From NCBI GenBank assembly GCA_036936605.1, contig JAUPFV010000004.1, forward strand, positions 298,014,009 through 298,078,008: a stretch of DNA of 64,000 bases, read 5' to 3'. The notes under the pieces were generated by a model that was given only the letters and a program-made list of their open reading frames with translations, made no database searches and had not been told where the DNA came from. This document shows, in pieces, positions 23,952 through 34,499 of the stretch (the first letter of the stretch is position 1; each line of letters starts with the position of its first letter). A program made the translations under genes and the position numbers. This stretch comes from Limnanthes douglasii subsp. nivea. Taxonomy: Eukaryota; Streptophyta; Magnoliopsida; Brassicales; Limnanthaceae.

Positions 23952-24004
23952 AGGGCACACTCTTTCCTACCCTGAGAGGCACATGAAGGTTTTAACGAGG
24001 TGTC
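23952..24004 (+). promoter_or_regulatory. Conserved post-pol noncoding block, E2 copy
   Basis: It reads GAGGGCACACTCTTTCCTAC, then CCTGAGAGGCACATGAAGG, then TTTTAACGAGGTGTCC, starting about 60 bases after the pol stop. The CACTCTTTCCTACC and AAGGTTTTAACGAGG parts match the copies in the other elements. Confidence 0.75.
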
Positions 24005-24029
24005 CAATGAGCTGCTTAATATGACGTAC

Positions 24030-24720
24030 TTTTTGCCTTAAACTATTTTTCGGGTCGCAATAATTTGCGCCTCGAATTTGTCTCTACCTTAAACTATTTT
24101 TCGGGTCACAATGATTTATGCATCGAATTTCTCTTTGCCTTAAACTATTTTTCGGGTCACAATAATTTGTGCCTCGAATTTCTCTTTGCCTTAAACTATT
24201 TTTCGGGTCATAACGATTTGTGCCTCGAATTTCTCTTTGTCTTAAACTATGATTTGGGTCACAATGATTTGTGCCTCGAATTTCTCTTTGCCTTAAACTA
24301 TTTTTCGGGTCACAATGATTTGTACCTCGAATTTCTCTTTGTCTTAAACTATGATTTGGGTCACAATGATTTGTGCCTCAAATTCCTCTTTGCCTTAAAC
24401 TATTTTTCGGGTCACAATGATTTGTGCCTCGAATTTCTCTTTGCTTTAAACTATTTTTCGGGTCACAATGATTTGTGCCTCGAATTTCTCTTTGTCTTAG
24501 ATTATGATTGGGGCACAATGATTTGTGCCTCTAACTATTCTTTGACTTAAATTATGATATGGGTTGCAATAATTTGTGCCTCGAACTATTCTTTGACTTA
24601 AATTATGATATGGGTTGCAATAATTTGTGCCTCAAACTATTCTTTGACTTAAATTATGATATGGGTTGCAATAACTTGGGCCTCGAATTGTTATTCGAAT
24701 TATGAATTGGGTCCCTTCGA
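24030..24720. repeat. E2 tandem repeat, 51 bp x about 13
   Basis: Units of TTAAACTATTTTTCGGGTCA, CAATGATTTGTGCCTCGAAT and TTCTCTTTGCC recur every 51 bases. The later units (from about 24547) are a variant with ATTATGATATGGGTTGCAAT. Because 51 is divisible by three, an open frame runs across 24065-24550, but nothing suggests a protein. Confidence 0.95.
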
Positions 24721-25008
24721 AGTATTCTTTGAGACACAATATGATGTGCCTCGAAATATTTACACTTTTATGATATTATTCATGCCATGCCTTAGCCTAT
24801 TTATTTTTTAGGACAGATTTTTTCATAAGCACCACAGTTCAAATTGACACAACGATATAAGTTGCCACACACTAAATACTACAAATTTAAATGTTACAGG
24901 TGAGGGCATATACAAAAATCCGAGGAGTACATCTCCTCGCTTACAATTCGAAGGAAAACAAAAAATTGCCTTATAAGGCCTTATACATAACACTGTACCC
25001 TTGATAAT
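24721..25008. other. E2 spacer between repeat array and antisense ORF
   Basis: A degenerate last repeat unit and AT-rich DNA. No gene is seen. This is the 3' UTR side of both convergent units. Confidence 0.5.
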
Positions 25009-27683
25009 CTATGGTTGAGATTTTTCCGGGGAGTCACTTTCTTCGGAATCTGACGACTCACTCTCACTAACGAAAATATGAGGAGGACGGAGATCCGGGG
25101 ACACCAGTTTCCAAAAACTACCAAGATCATATTCGGGGTGCTCTGCATGGAGCTGAGTTATCAAACCGGCTCGAACTGTTGCATCTCGATCAGCCAGGTT
25201 CTTGGTACACTTGGCAATATAGGCATTCACAGCCTTTGCTTTCTCTTCCTCTACCTGCCGAGGAAAATCTTCGATGCGTTTTGCCAAGTGATCCCTGTTC
25301 TTGAAAAGTATTTCATAATCCTTGCAACAGTCACCAAAACCTTTGCGTGCTATTGCCTCGGCCTTCATATACTCAGTAATGAGTTTCTCTTGGCCCTCAG
25401 TCTTTTTCTGACAGAGGTCCCTCTCCTCTTGGCAGCACCTGTCCAGCATAATGACATAGTTTTCCGAGGCAGATAGTCTTTCATATAAAGCATCTGCTTG
25501 GCTTTCCACAATTGCGTGTTGCTTTTTGGCTTCTTCAAGTTGTGCAGCCAACAGAGAAGCTTTGAACTTATAATGATTTTTTCTGCCCTCCAAGTGTGCC
25601 ATCTTCTTCCCCTTCATAACAGAGGCATGCAACAGGCTACGTATATTCAATGAAAATTCATCGTCATGGGGAATTTCGAAGGAGCTGCTGGGAGAGCCAA
25701 GGCCAGCAGCGTCAAAATCCGACGACTCCCCCTCGAGAATTCCAAGGTCAACGTGTTGCAAAGGTCTACTTTGAGGCATGAGCAATGGCGCAAGTATTGG
25801 GGGCTCCTCTGGAAGAGTTGGGTGTGATGTTTGGGTCCGAGGAGTGCTCGGTGTTAAGTTGGAATTTTGTTTGGGAGAGTTATCTCCCATCTCATGCTCA
25901 CCAAGAGATCTTTGATCCTCGATCTCTTGGGCTGGTTCGGGGGCCTCGTTTTGAAGTCTGTCGTCCTCGGACAGCTTTTGGATAGTATCTAAGACAACTT
26001 TTTCTTTCCCTTTATCTTTCGCACTCTTCTTCTTCCGAGGGAGAATGGCCTTTTGAGGGGAAGCATCAGGAATAGGAGTTACTCTTTTATCCGAGGAGGC
26101 TGGGTCCGGAGCAGTGGACACTTCTAACTGTAGTTGTTGTTACTGAGCAGGGAGTTTATCCTCGGGTTCATCTTGGTGACTTTGTGCACGGTCACGCTTT
26201 GGAAGATATATCACTATATATTTCTTGGATACTCTTTCTAACACCTTATCTTGGATAGGTGGGGTCATCAATTCTTTCAAAGACAGTCGATCGAGGGGAT
26301 TTAACCTCCACAATCTGCTCAGAGCCATGTTGTTGTCCCTAAAAAATAAGCGAAATCGGTTTTCCCATTTTTCCTTGGCCCATTCGCTGAGCTTCGTAAA
26401 AACAGGTGTGACACCCTCTACATGATCAGCATATGGCTTGGAAATGCCAGTCATAGCTACAAAAACATCAAGTTAGACTCTAATTGTTCGAAGGACTATC
26501 ATAACTAAAATAGTTTCAAGGACTTACATTTATTGGTCCACAAAAGCGATAATTTGTGAGGGTTCGAAGGGGTTGCCTCAGAGCCTGTCTCCTAGTGTCC
26601 TGAGAAGAAGATAAATTGCTGTCTCCATTTCTTGTCAGCTTCTAATAAGTCTTTTAGCACTTTCTGCCTTCGATTAAAAGTTAAAGAATAAAATGGGAAG
26701 AATGGGTTCCTGGCCAACCCAGATAATCCGATAAGCTATTCCAAGGAAAACTCCAGGCCTGAAATTCTCGAAGCCATGATGCATGCCATTAATGTGAACC
26801 ACATGTTGGGTCCATCTTGCGAGGGGCAGAGGTCGATCTTCGCAAAATACTCAATGAAGAAGGGGTCTAAAGGAAATCTTAGTCCCCAATTCATGATGTC
26901 AGTGTAAACAACAAGTTCATGATCCCTAACATATAGTGGAGTCTTCCCTTCGGAGGGGAATCTAATGTCAATGTACGAGGGGATGCACCAACGGGTACGA
27001 ACTAGTGTTTCTTCCGAGGGAGAAAAATACTTGTACGATATATTGTAAAGGGCAACATGATGCTTATTCTCAATCCCTCGAATGTTATTGCCCATGGTGG
27101 CATCCAATTCTAAGGGAAGTATTACATCACCTTTTGACTTGGGGGAAATACGTTCTGCTTGGTCGTCGGATATTGTTGGAGGAGGCGTACGCGTCTGGCT
27201 AGAAGACTCTGCTGGGATGTCGATGTGTTGGTCTTGATTTGTGTTTTGAGTGGCTTGAATATTTGGATCAGGATTGTCCGGGGCGGTAGGATGCTCACCA
27301 GATGATTCAGCAAGAATTTCAATCACCTTGTTCCTATCTGCAACTTGAGTGGCCTGAATATACGTCTCAGGATTATCCGAGGCGATAGCCTTTCCCTTAG
27401 TAGCTAAGGCTTTGTTGCGCAATTCTTGGGTTTCCGCCTCGGTAATCACGGTCTGCCCTAGAGAGAACCGGGGAGTCCCAGTCCCTGTTATGGATGGAGT
27501 AGCTGGAAGACTTGACACAGGATCCCCGGTCCTCGGAAGAGGAGGGTCAGCTGCCATGATTCGAGGAGCCTCAGGGGTAGTTTCCGCTGCATCCTTCAAA
27601 CGTTTGCGCTCCTGCGAATGTTTGTCCTTGTGGTGTCTCTTCCTTTTTCCTGAAGAGTGTTTATGGTGTTTCTCTTTCCCCAT
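25009..27683 (-). pseudogene. E2 antisense ORF (aORF), one intron, three stops
   Basis: Exon 1 runs from about 27683 (ATG of MGKEKHHKHSSGKRKRHHKD) or from an open, non-ATG stretch beginning near 27840, down to 26528. The intron is 26527-26457 (GTAAGT...TTTGTAG, 71 bp). Exon 2 is 26456-25009. The core NWGLRFPLDP, then CPSQDGPNMWFTLMACIMAS, lies at about 26900-26760. YLPKRDRAQSH follows in exon 2. A long coiled coil (about 25600-25200) leads to HPEYDLGSFWKLV and the acidic tail SESESSDSEESD. In-frame stops are two TAGs in exon 1 (near 26734 and 26600, the latter where E5 has a W) and TAA near 26140. Role unknown. The gene lies inside the 3' LTR, facing pol. Confidence 0.8.
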
Positions 27684-27896
27684 TTCTTCGAGGATGGTTT
27701 GGTCGTTGACTTGATGCTGATGAGATATTTCGAGGGGGATTATGGTCGTCGAATTTGGGGGAGGGGGCCACGAACCGTAGAAGGTAGTCACAGCAGGTGG
27801 AGGCTGAGGTTCAGTGTATTCACCAACAGCGACTCTTTCTTCAATTTTTTTACTGATAAGAAGTCACTCTAGAATCCGACGAGGTTTGTAAGCCAA

Positions 27897-27961
27897 CTTT
27901 CTCTCTCTAGAAATTCTGGGTGAAAAGTCTGAGCCATTAATGAAAGAGGCGAGTATTTATA
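27897..27961 (-). promoter_or_regulatory. Promoter module of the E2 antisense gene
   Basis: On the minus strand a CTATAAATAC box (27961-27952) is followed by AATTTCTAGAGAGAGAAAGT (27916-27897). The same pair precedes the antisense ORF in E4, E5 and, weaker, E1. This supports a dedicated antisense promoter rather than LTR read-through. Confidence 0.6.
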
Positions 27962-28267
27962 GAAGCCAAATGGGCTTCTAAGAAAAATCAGGCCTGGGGA
28001 CATTTCTGGTTGTTTGCCTAGAGGTATTATGGGTACCCTAGGGCAAAAATGGTGGACAGAGGCGTGGTAGAAGTTGCAGAGGCACAATCTCTCTAAAGAT
28101 ACGCTGACATAAAAGCATGGTTGCTGATGTCATGCTTTCCTTTTTCTTTCAGCCAATCATTGCAATCTCTTAGCATCGAATTCTAACGGTTGTGATATGC
28201 TTACACAGCAAATTCTGATGGGCAAAGTTCCCAGGCGATAGACTTGATCTCACTAAGACATTGCAAG

Positions 28268-28281
28268 GATTGGGGGGCTAC
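28268..28281 (+). promoter_or_regulatory. Second PPT-like tract in E2
   Basis: ATTGGGGGGCTACA closely resembles the true PPT (ACTGGGGGGCTAC) but lies about 280 bases upstream of it. M1 also keeps both copies. Confidence 0.5.
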
Positions 28282-28309
28282 ACTGGTTGATATGAGGTAA
28301 AAGAAATCT

Positions 28310-28490
28310 TCGAAGAGATTTTTTCGAGGAATAATTTGTTTTCGAGGAGAAGTCTTCGAAGAGGTATTTGTTTTCAAGGAGACGTTTTCGAAGAGGTATT
28401 TCTTTTCGAGGAAATGTTTTCGAAGAGGTATTTGTTTTCGAGGAGATGTTTTCGAGGAGACGCTTTTGAGGAGAAGATCTTCGAAGAAGA
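28310..28490. repeat. E2 short tandem repeats near the PPT
   Basis: Units such as TTTTCGAAGAGGTATTTGTT and TTCGAGGAGATGTTTTCGA recur about five times with variation (period about 33). M1 carries a shorter, related stretch. Confidence 0.8.
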
Positions 28491-28522
28491 GATGACTCGA
28501 GAGGGCAATGGAGACTTCTTTA

Positions 28523-28554
28523 CAGTCCTAGTAAAACTATTTTTACTAGGACTG
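28523..28554 (+). promoter_or_regulatory. E2 hairpin abutting the polypurine tract
   Basis: A perfect inverted repeat: CAGTCCTAGTAAAA, loop CTAT, TTTTACTAGGACTG. The 3' arm overlaps the start of the PPT. M1 keeps it with a single mismatch. Confidence 0.8.
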
Positions 28555-28563
28555 GGGGGCTAC
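28551..28563 (+). promoter_or_regulatory. E2 polypurine tract
   Basis: ACTGGGGGGCTAC directly precedes the 3' LTR start TGATGAGG and would prime plus-strand synthesis. The same core is found in E5 and M1. Confidence 0.9.
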
Positions 28564-28966
28564 TGATGAGGGAGAATAAAAGACATGGAGAAAATTGTAA
28601 AGAAGAAGTCTAATTGGAGAAAATTGTAAAGAAGAAGTCTGATTGGAGAAAATTGTAAAGAAGAAATCTGATAGGGGTAAATCGCATAGGATAATGAAGT
28701 AGTACCTATTGTGAGGAGGTAAAAAGATATAGGGACCAATAATGTAATTAATAGGAAATGAAGCGTGTGGGGCCCACAATTGTACTATATAAGGACCACA
28801 CATGCTTCACAGATCCCAAGGATAATTTTACGACTTTCTCTCTCTACTTAAGCTAAACTGCACTTTCTCTCTCTAAAAAGATACCTAAATTCAGTACTTA
28901 ATCCAATCTAGCACTAAGAAATCTTCGTATCACAAAATCACCCCCGAGCGTTTCTAAAACTCTTCA
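28564..28966 (+). repeat. E2 3' LTR (403 bp)
   Basis: It starts TGATGAGGGAG and ends CTCTTCA, followed by target duplication AATTA. It is longer than the 5' LTR by one 29-bp unit and one C. TATA box TATATAAG is at 28786-28793. Confidence 0.95.
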
Positions 28967-29414
28967 AATTATACGTGGAGTATTAAAATTTAACATTGTT
29001 GAAAGATAAAGACGATTTTCATACAAAATGAATATAGAAACAATTTGCAACAGTTGGTATACATGATGAACTTGTAGTGACTTAAAAAAACTATAAAAAT
29101 ATGTTTTGATGGTGAATTATGTTTTCGGTTAAATGAACTATATAGATTTTAAAATAATGTTCAAAAGAAATCCAACTTTTTTTGAAAACAATTTGCCAAT
29201 ATAAAAGTTTATTAAAAAAACAAATATATTTGTACTCAATCATCGTCACAACGACAAACCATAATTAAACACGATCGTAATTAAACACAATATTGTTCTG
29301 AATCTCATCAAAATTTCCAATAACATAGGCTATGGCTAAATCTTGTCCAAAAAGGATAACCACTTCTAAATTTTTGGTAAATTTACGAACTTACGAAAAG
29401 TGTCATTTTATCTC
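28967..29414. other. AT-rich intergenic flank, no gene seen
   Basis: It starts with the AATTA duplication of E2. No ORF or RNA gene was recognised. Confidence 0.5.
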
Positions 29415-29560
29415 CGTCGTGGCAAACTTTTTCACCCGACGGGGAGGTTCCCGTTGGTTGAATCTAAACAATCCGGCATGTGAGAAAGTCTCACCCGACG
29501 GAGACATCTCCCGTCGGATGAGAAAATCCGTCCCGACGGTCACCAACCGGGAGCTAGAAC
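29415..29560. repeat. CCGACGG/CCGTCGG cluster, possible CACTA-type fragment
   Basis: CCGACGG occurs three times and CCGTCGG once, with relatives such as CTCCGTCGTGG and ACCAACCGGGAG, in both orientations within 140 bases of otherwise AT-rich DNA. Such motifs are common near the ends of plant CACTA (En/Spm) transposons. No CACTA terminus or target duplication was found, so this is only a suggestion. Confidence 0.35.
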
Positions 29561-29688
29561 AAAATAATAAATAATAAAATATACTTTATTTTTGGGGTGG
29601 TTATATTTTTTTTGACGAGATTTAACCTAACATTTATTTGACGAGCTAAATTCATTGTTATGTTGTTGACCTATATTTAAGAAACATA

Positions 29689-32014
29689 TCATAGCCCCAA
29701 TCCATCTAATAGAATTATAACATTTAGGTCAGCTGGAGCTTGATGATGGGTAAAGTCAAGCTTCATCTTGCATTTCAAATTCCATTTCGCAAGCCAATCT
29801 GCAACTTGATATTGGACTCTTGAAATGTGAGCTATAGTCATTGAAAAATGTATAAGGTCTCTACAACATTCCATGATAGGAGTAAGATATCATGGATATT
29901 TACTTTTAGCTATTATATTAACATGTACAAGAGAGTCTAATTCGATGACAACGTAAACAACCTTTACTTTTACAAATAAGTAGACCATCGAGCAATGCTC
30001 TAGTTTCTGCCATTAGAGGAGAAAACTTGCCATATAAATTGCTGGCACATATGATGATGTCTCCACAATCGTTACAAAATATTACCTCTCCATTGGAATC
30101 ACCATTACGAAGGTAGGAGGCCTCTGATATCATTTATTCTACCAATATTAGGAGCTTTCCATTGTAAGTTATTAGACTTCATTTTAAAATTGAGGTACTT
30201 TAAGCATCCGTGATCAGCAGCTACTTTAGAATATTTATCATAATGCTTAGGCTTTAGAAAATTATTAATATCAAGGCTAAATAAAGTATGCTTAATATAA
30301 TGTATAGAAGAAAGAACATAATAATGATTGCCTTTGAACTTAGCCATGTTCTTGTTTTGCCAAATAACCTTGCTAATTACGGGAGGAAAAATATATCTTA
30401 CATGAACCTTTTTTTAGAGAAGACCAGAACCAGTTCCTTGTAAGATGAGCTATGGTCATGAACCTAGTGATTTTAATATTGAACATATCAACAAAGTAAA
30501 TCTAAATAGGCCATGAAAAGGGACATGAAATAAATAGGTGGTTAGAAGTTTCACAAGCATTACAAAATTGACATTTAGAGACAGTAGTCAAATGTCTCAT
30601 TTACATTATAGAATCTACAAAATGTAATTATTCATAGTTTTCCAAAGAAAAAAAGAAACTTTCTAAGAGTTATAACATTCCAAATTTTGCTTAACATGTT
30701 AGATTGATTGTGATGTTTCCTTAAATGATTCCATGTATCTTTGATATTAAATTTAGATTCTTTAGACAGACTCCAAAAAATAGTATATTCCTTGTAATTA
30801 TTAATACCAATAGCATTTATTAGATTAATTATAGTCTGAGATAGAATACTAGTGAACCTGTTGATATTCCGTGAGTTGTCAATCCAAAAGAATTGACCTT
30901 TTCATTTATGAACCACATGTTTTCTTCTTTATTATTAAACATGATAAAGGGAGAATGGTCACACTAATTTTCTAACCAGAAATCTATCTCTCCTTTACCA
31001 AGCCTCCACCTAACATTAGGCTTAGTAATATATTTGATAACAGCTAGCCTATTCCAAGTGAGAGAGCCCTTAATGTTGTAGTTGGCTTTGAGAGGGTGAG
31101 AGTTCCTGCAATAGATATTTTGCATAATATTAGCACATAACCTTTTATTACCTCTGAAATTAACCTATAGCTTGCAAAAAAGGAATTCTAAATGTCAAAA
31201 GTGTTTATGATGTTGAGCCCTCCTCCAAAAAAAAGGCTTACGAATGGTAGGCCAAGTAGTGTAGTGAATCTTCTGGTCATTAGCAGAAGAGCCCCATAGA
31301 AACTTGTTGAATATTTTATTGATTCTATTGATGATGATATTAGGTAAATAATAGCTATGCACTCAGTAAATAGGAATAACAAGAAGAACATAATTTATTA
31401 GCACTAGCATGCCACCATAGAAGATGTTCTTGTTCTCTCAGTAAGAATTTTATTGTTGATTTTGTTAAATACTTTTGACATGTCCAACTGAATCATAATA
31501 TTACTAGACCTAGTTTTCCTATTCAAATTATGAACAAGTTCTTTTACTATCAAAATATAAGCATGGATAGATTTGTTTTTCAAAAAACCATCTTGAGTTT
31601 CTGATATTATTTTGGGAAGCAAATCAATGAGTCTGTAATTTATGATTTTGGATATGATTCTGTTGAGTAGAGTACATAAACTAATGGGACGATAATCTTT
31701 CCAATTTGTAGGGTTTATTGACTTTGGAATTAAACACAAATCTGTGGCCATAATTACTTTGGGAATATTATGGCCATTGATGAAGGAAGACATGGCAAGG
31801 CAGAGATCATTCTTTATGATTTTCCAACAAGTCTTGAAAAAAAACTATTGAAGCCGTCCAAGCCACCAGCACTTGAAGATTTGAGGTTGATTATGATATT
31901 ATAAAAAAAATATTCAGATGGAGGAAGCATAAGTAAGTCATATTTTTCTTTAGTAATCAAATTATGGATATTGTTGAAGATGTCATCTTGTAGTTTGTTG
32001 TTTTTATCCTCCAT
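29689..32014 (-). pseudogene. L1-B ORF2 C-terminal part: RT (deleted), zf-RVT, RNase H
   Basis: The RT fingers are visible (LIPKSINPTNWKDYRPISLC, then NIMIQLDMSKVFNKINNKIL). At about 31435 the reading then jumps to the YGGMLVLINYVLL segment. The part with the catalytic FADD motif (about 190 residues by comparison with L1-A) is therefore deleted. The zf-RVT finger reads CQFC...NHLFISC. RNase H follows with NGDSNGEVIFCND, MAETRALLDGLLIC and ISRVQYQVADWLAKW. It cannot be active. Confidence 0.75.
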
Positions 32015-33082
32015 ATTAGAGTATAGATAACTGGTCAGGCTCTCTTTGACGTATTTTTTGCTGATTAACCAATTAAGTTGTTGTCATAGATCCAAGAATA
32101 ATCTATTTTATGTTGTTAATTGTATTATTCCTTCTCTTTTTTAGAAACATAAGAGTGATATGTCTTAGTGTTTCTATCCCCCTCTTTAAGCCTGTTTAGT
32201 ATAGGATTTTTGTTGCCAATAGGAATCTTCCATTATTAATGCTTGGAGATATTGAACATTAGCCTTTGTAACCTCCATTTTAGTGGTTAGAGTGTTATCT
32301 TCTTGATACTCCATCTTATCTTTTTTTTAACGAATGATTAAATAACCAGCACCTTATCAAATATGTTACCAAAATAAGTATTATTCCATACCTTTAAGCC
32401 TTTCTTTAATCTTCTTAGCTTGTACCAGAATAGGTATAGATGATAGCATTCCATTCTTTGATTCCAATTGTTCTCTACAAAGGATAAGAATTCATGATCC
32501 ATAGTCCACTTAGTGCTTAGTTTGTCTTTAGCTATTGAAATACATAAAAGAGCATGGTCTGAAAAAGTTATGACCATGCGAAGAACCTTAGTTTCTTTGA
32601 AGCAATTAGACCAACCATTGTTGTATAGAACTCGGTCTAACTGCTTCCATTTGGAGTTGTTGTACCAAGTAAACTTAGATCCAACATAACCAACATCAAT
32701 AAGGTGACAATCTCTTATAAAATCATTAAAATCATTAGAACAATTATGATAGAAAGTAGAGCGTCCAATTTTCACATCTGTAGAAGTAATAACATTGAAG
32801 TCTCCCATTAGAACTCATTCCTTAGTAGGGTTGTAGACATTTCAAAGTGAATTCCAAAGCTCTAAAATATTTGTTCTTTGACATTTAACATAGATCATTG
32901 TAAGTGATTTTTTTATCTAAACCAGCACAAGATATATCAATAGTTAAGCAGTGATGATGATCTAATAAGATTTCAATTGAAAATCATTACTCCAGAAAAA
33001 CCAAATTTTGTTAGATGCATTTGCAAATGCATGTCTTAAACCAATCTTTAAAGCAGTTTTAAGAGGTTCTTGAATTGCTACC

Positions 33083-33518
33083 TGAAGAGTTTTAAGAATG
33101 CTTAGGGGTGATTTTGTGATACGAAGATCTTTTAGTATCAAAATAGGCTGTAATCCTTTGTTTAGGAGTCTTTTTAGAGAGAGAAAATAAGAATTAGACT
33201 AAGTAGAGAGAGAAAGTAATATTATATTAATCTCGGGATCTATGAAGCGTGTGTGGTCCTTTTATAGTACAATTACGGGTCTCATACGCTTTAATTCCCG
33301 TTTATTACATTTTTGGTCCCTATATCTTTTCATCTTCTCATAAAGGCTACTTCTTTAGTAGTCTATACAATTTTCCCCTAACATAATTTCTTCTTTACAA
33401 TTCTCTCCTATCATACTTCTCATTTACAATTTTCTCCTATCATATTTCTTCTTTACAATTTTCTCCTTAACAAACCTTTTCTTTACAATTTCATCATGTC
33501 TTTTATTCTCCCTCATCA
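33083..33518 (-). repeat. M1 3' LTR
   Basis: Plus-strand sequence starts TGAAGAG and ends CCTCATCA, next to the PPT. It has TATAAAAGG (minus strand) flanked by an inverted repeat as in E2, plus about four copies of the GAGAAAATTGTAAA-type unit. Confidence 0.92.
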
Positions 33519-33559
33519 GTAGCCCCCCAGTCCTAGTAAAAATAGTTTTACTTGGACTG
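33519..33559 (-). promoter_or_regulatory. M1 polypurine tract and hairpin
   Basis: Minus strand: CAGTCCAAGTAAAA, CTAT, TTTTACTAGGACTG, then GGGGGCTAC and the LTR. It is the E2 hairpin with one mismatch. Confidence 0.85.
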
Positions 33560-33974
33560 TAAAGAAGTCTCCACTGCTCCCTCGAACATATTTTCCTCGG
33601 AGAACTCTTCTTCAACTGCAGAATTTCCTCCTCGAAAATGCTTTTCACCAATACTTCAAATGCTACATATCTCTTCGAAAAAACGTCTCCTCGAAAAAGC
33701 GTCTTCTTAACAAGTACATCTCTTAGGCTATAGACTTCTTTTATCTAATATTAACCGGTGTAGCCCCCCAATCCTTGCAATGACTTAGCAAGGACAAGCC
33801 TATTACTTGGAAATGTCGCCCGTCGGAATTCGCTGTGTGAGCATATCACAACCACCATAATACGATGATAAGACATTGCAAAGATTGACTGAAAAAGATA
33901 TGACGTCAGCAATCGTACTTTCTTGTCAGCGTATCTTTGGAGAGATCGTTTCACATTCCATGCCTTTGCATCGT

Positions 33975-33992
33975 TTCCCACAGACGGCGCCA
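33975..33992 (-). promoter_or_regulatory. M1 primer-binding site
   Basis: Minus strand TGGCGCCGTCTGTGGGAA, identical to E2, one base after the 5' LTR. Confidence 0.85.
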
Positions 33993-33993
33993 C

Positions 33994-34429
33994 TAAAGAG
34001 TTTTAAGAATGCTTTGGGGTGATTTTGTGATACGAAGATCTTTTAGTATCAAAATAGGCTGTAATCCTTTGTTTAGGAGTCTTTCTAGAGAGAGAAAATA
34101 AGAATTAGACTAAGTAGAGAGAGAAAGTAATATTATATTAATCTCGGGATCTGTGAAGCGTGTGTGGTCCTTTTATAGTATAATTGAGGGTCTCACACGC
34201 TTTAATTCCCGTTTATTACATTTTTGTTCCCTATACCTTTTCATCTTCTCATAATGGCTACTTTTTTAGTAGTCTATATAATTTTCTCCTAACATAATTT
34301 CTTCTTTACAATTCTCTCCTATCATACTTCTCCTTTACAATTTTCTCCTATCATACTTCTTTTTTACAATTTTCTCCTCAACAAACCTCTTCTTTACAAT
34401 TTCATCATGTCTTTTATTCTCCCTTATCA
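33994..34429 (-). repeat. M1 5' LTR
   Basis: It is 436 bp, like its partner. Its inner end reads ...CTCTTTA instead of CTCTTCA, so the terminal CA is mutated. Confidence 0.92.
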
Positions 34430-34499
34430 CTACCAACTTCACATGATCTTTGATAATAATGGATTTAAGCCTTTTGATAGAAGGCTTACATCTAATGCC

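Larger units (their letters stand above)
17705..28966 (+). mobile_element. E2: complete Tat-lineage Ty3/gypsy retrotransposon with antisense gene
   Basis: Both LTRs are present (17705-18077 and 28564-28966), flanked by a perfect 5-bp duplication AATTA (17700-17704 and 28967-28971). Order: LTR, PBS, gag, PRO-RT-RNH-aRNH-IN, conserved noncoding block, 51-bp tandem repeats, antisense ORF on the minus strand, short repeats, hairpin, PPT, LTR. The two LTRs differ by about seven substitutions, one base and one 29-bp repeat unit, pointing to a fairly recent insertion. Gag, pol and the antisense ORF each carry stops or frameshifts, so it is structurally complete but not autonomous. Confidence 0.95.
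33083..34429 (-). mobile_element. M1: 1.35-kb non-autonomous LTR mini-element of the E2 family
   Basis: Two 436-bp LTRs flank an internal part of only 475 bp, with perfect target duplication CTACC (33078-33082 and 34430-34434). The internal part keeps the PBS, then sequence matching the E2 3' UTR (two PPT-like tracts, short TCGAGGAG repeats, hairpin) and the PPT. Gag, pol and the antisense ORF are all absent. It is inserted in the L1-B endonuclease. About 20 differences between its LTRs make it older than E2 and E5. It would need proteins from an autonomous relative such as E2. Confidence 0.93.
32338..34480 (-). pseudogene. L1-B endonuclease, split by mini-element M1
   Basis: The C-terminal part (32808-32338) has MGDFNVI, LDRVLYN and FSDHALLCISI, typical of L1 apurinic-like endonucleases, which nick the target DNA. 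The N-terminal part continues to 33082, then resumes after M1 from 34435 (KDHVKLVAIQEP across the insertion). Several stops are present. Confidence 0.7.

Noticed and set aside
24065..24550. Open frame of 161 codons across the E2 tandem repeat
   Set aside because: The 51-bp unit is divisible by three, so the frame stays open by arithmetic. No start context, domain or relative supports a protein.
28336..28566. 76-codon frame rich in F, E and R near the E2 PPT
   Set aside because: It is a translation of the short TTCGAAGAGG-type tandem repeat and runs into the PPT.
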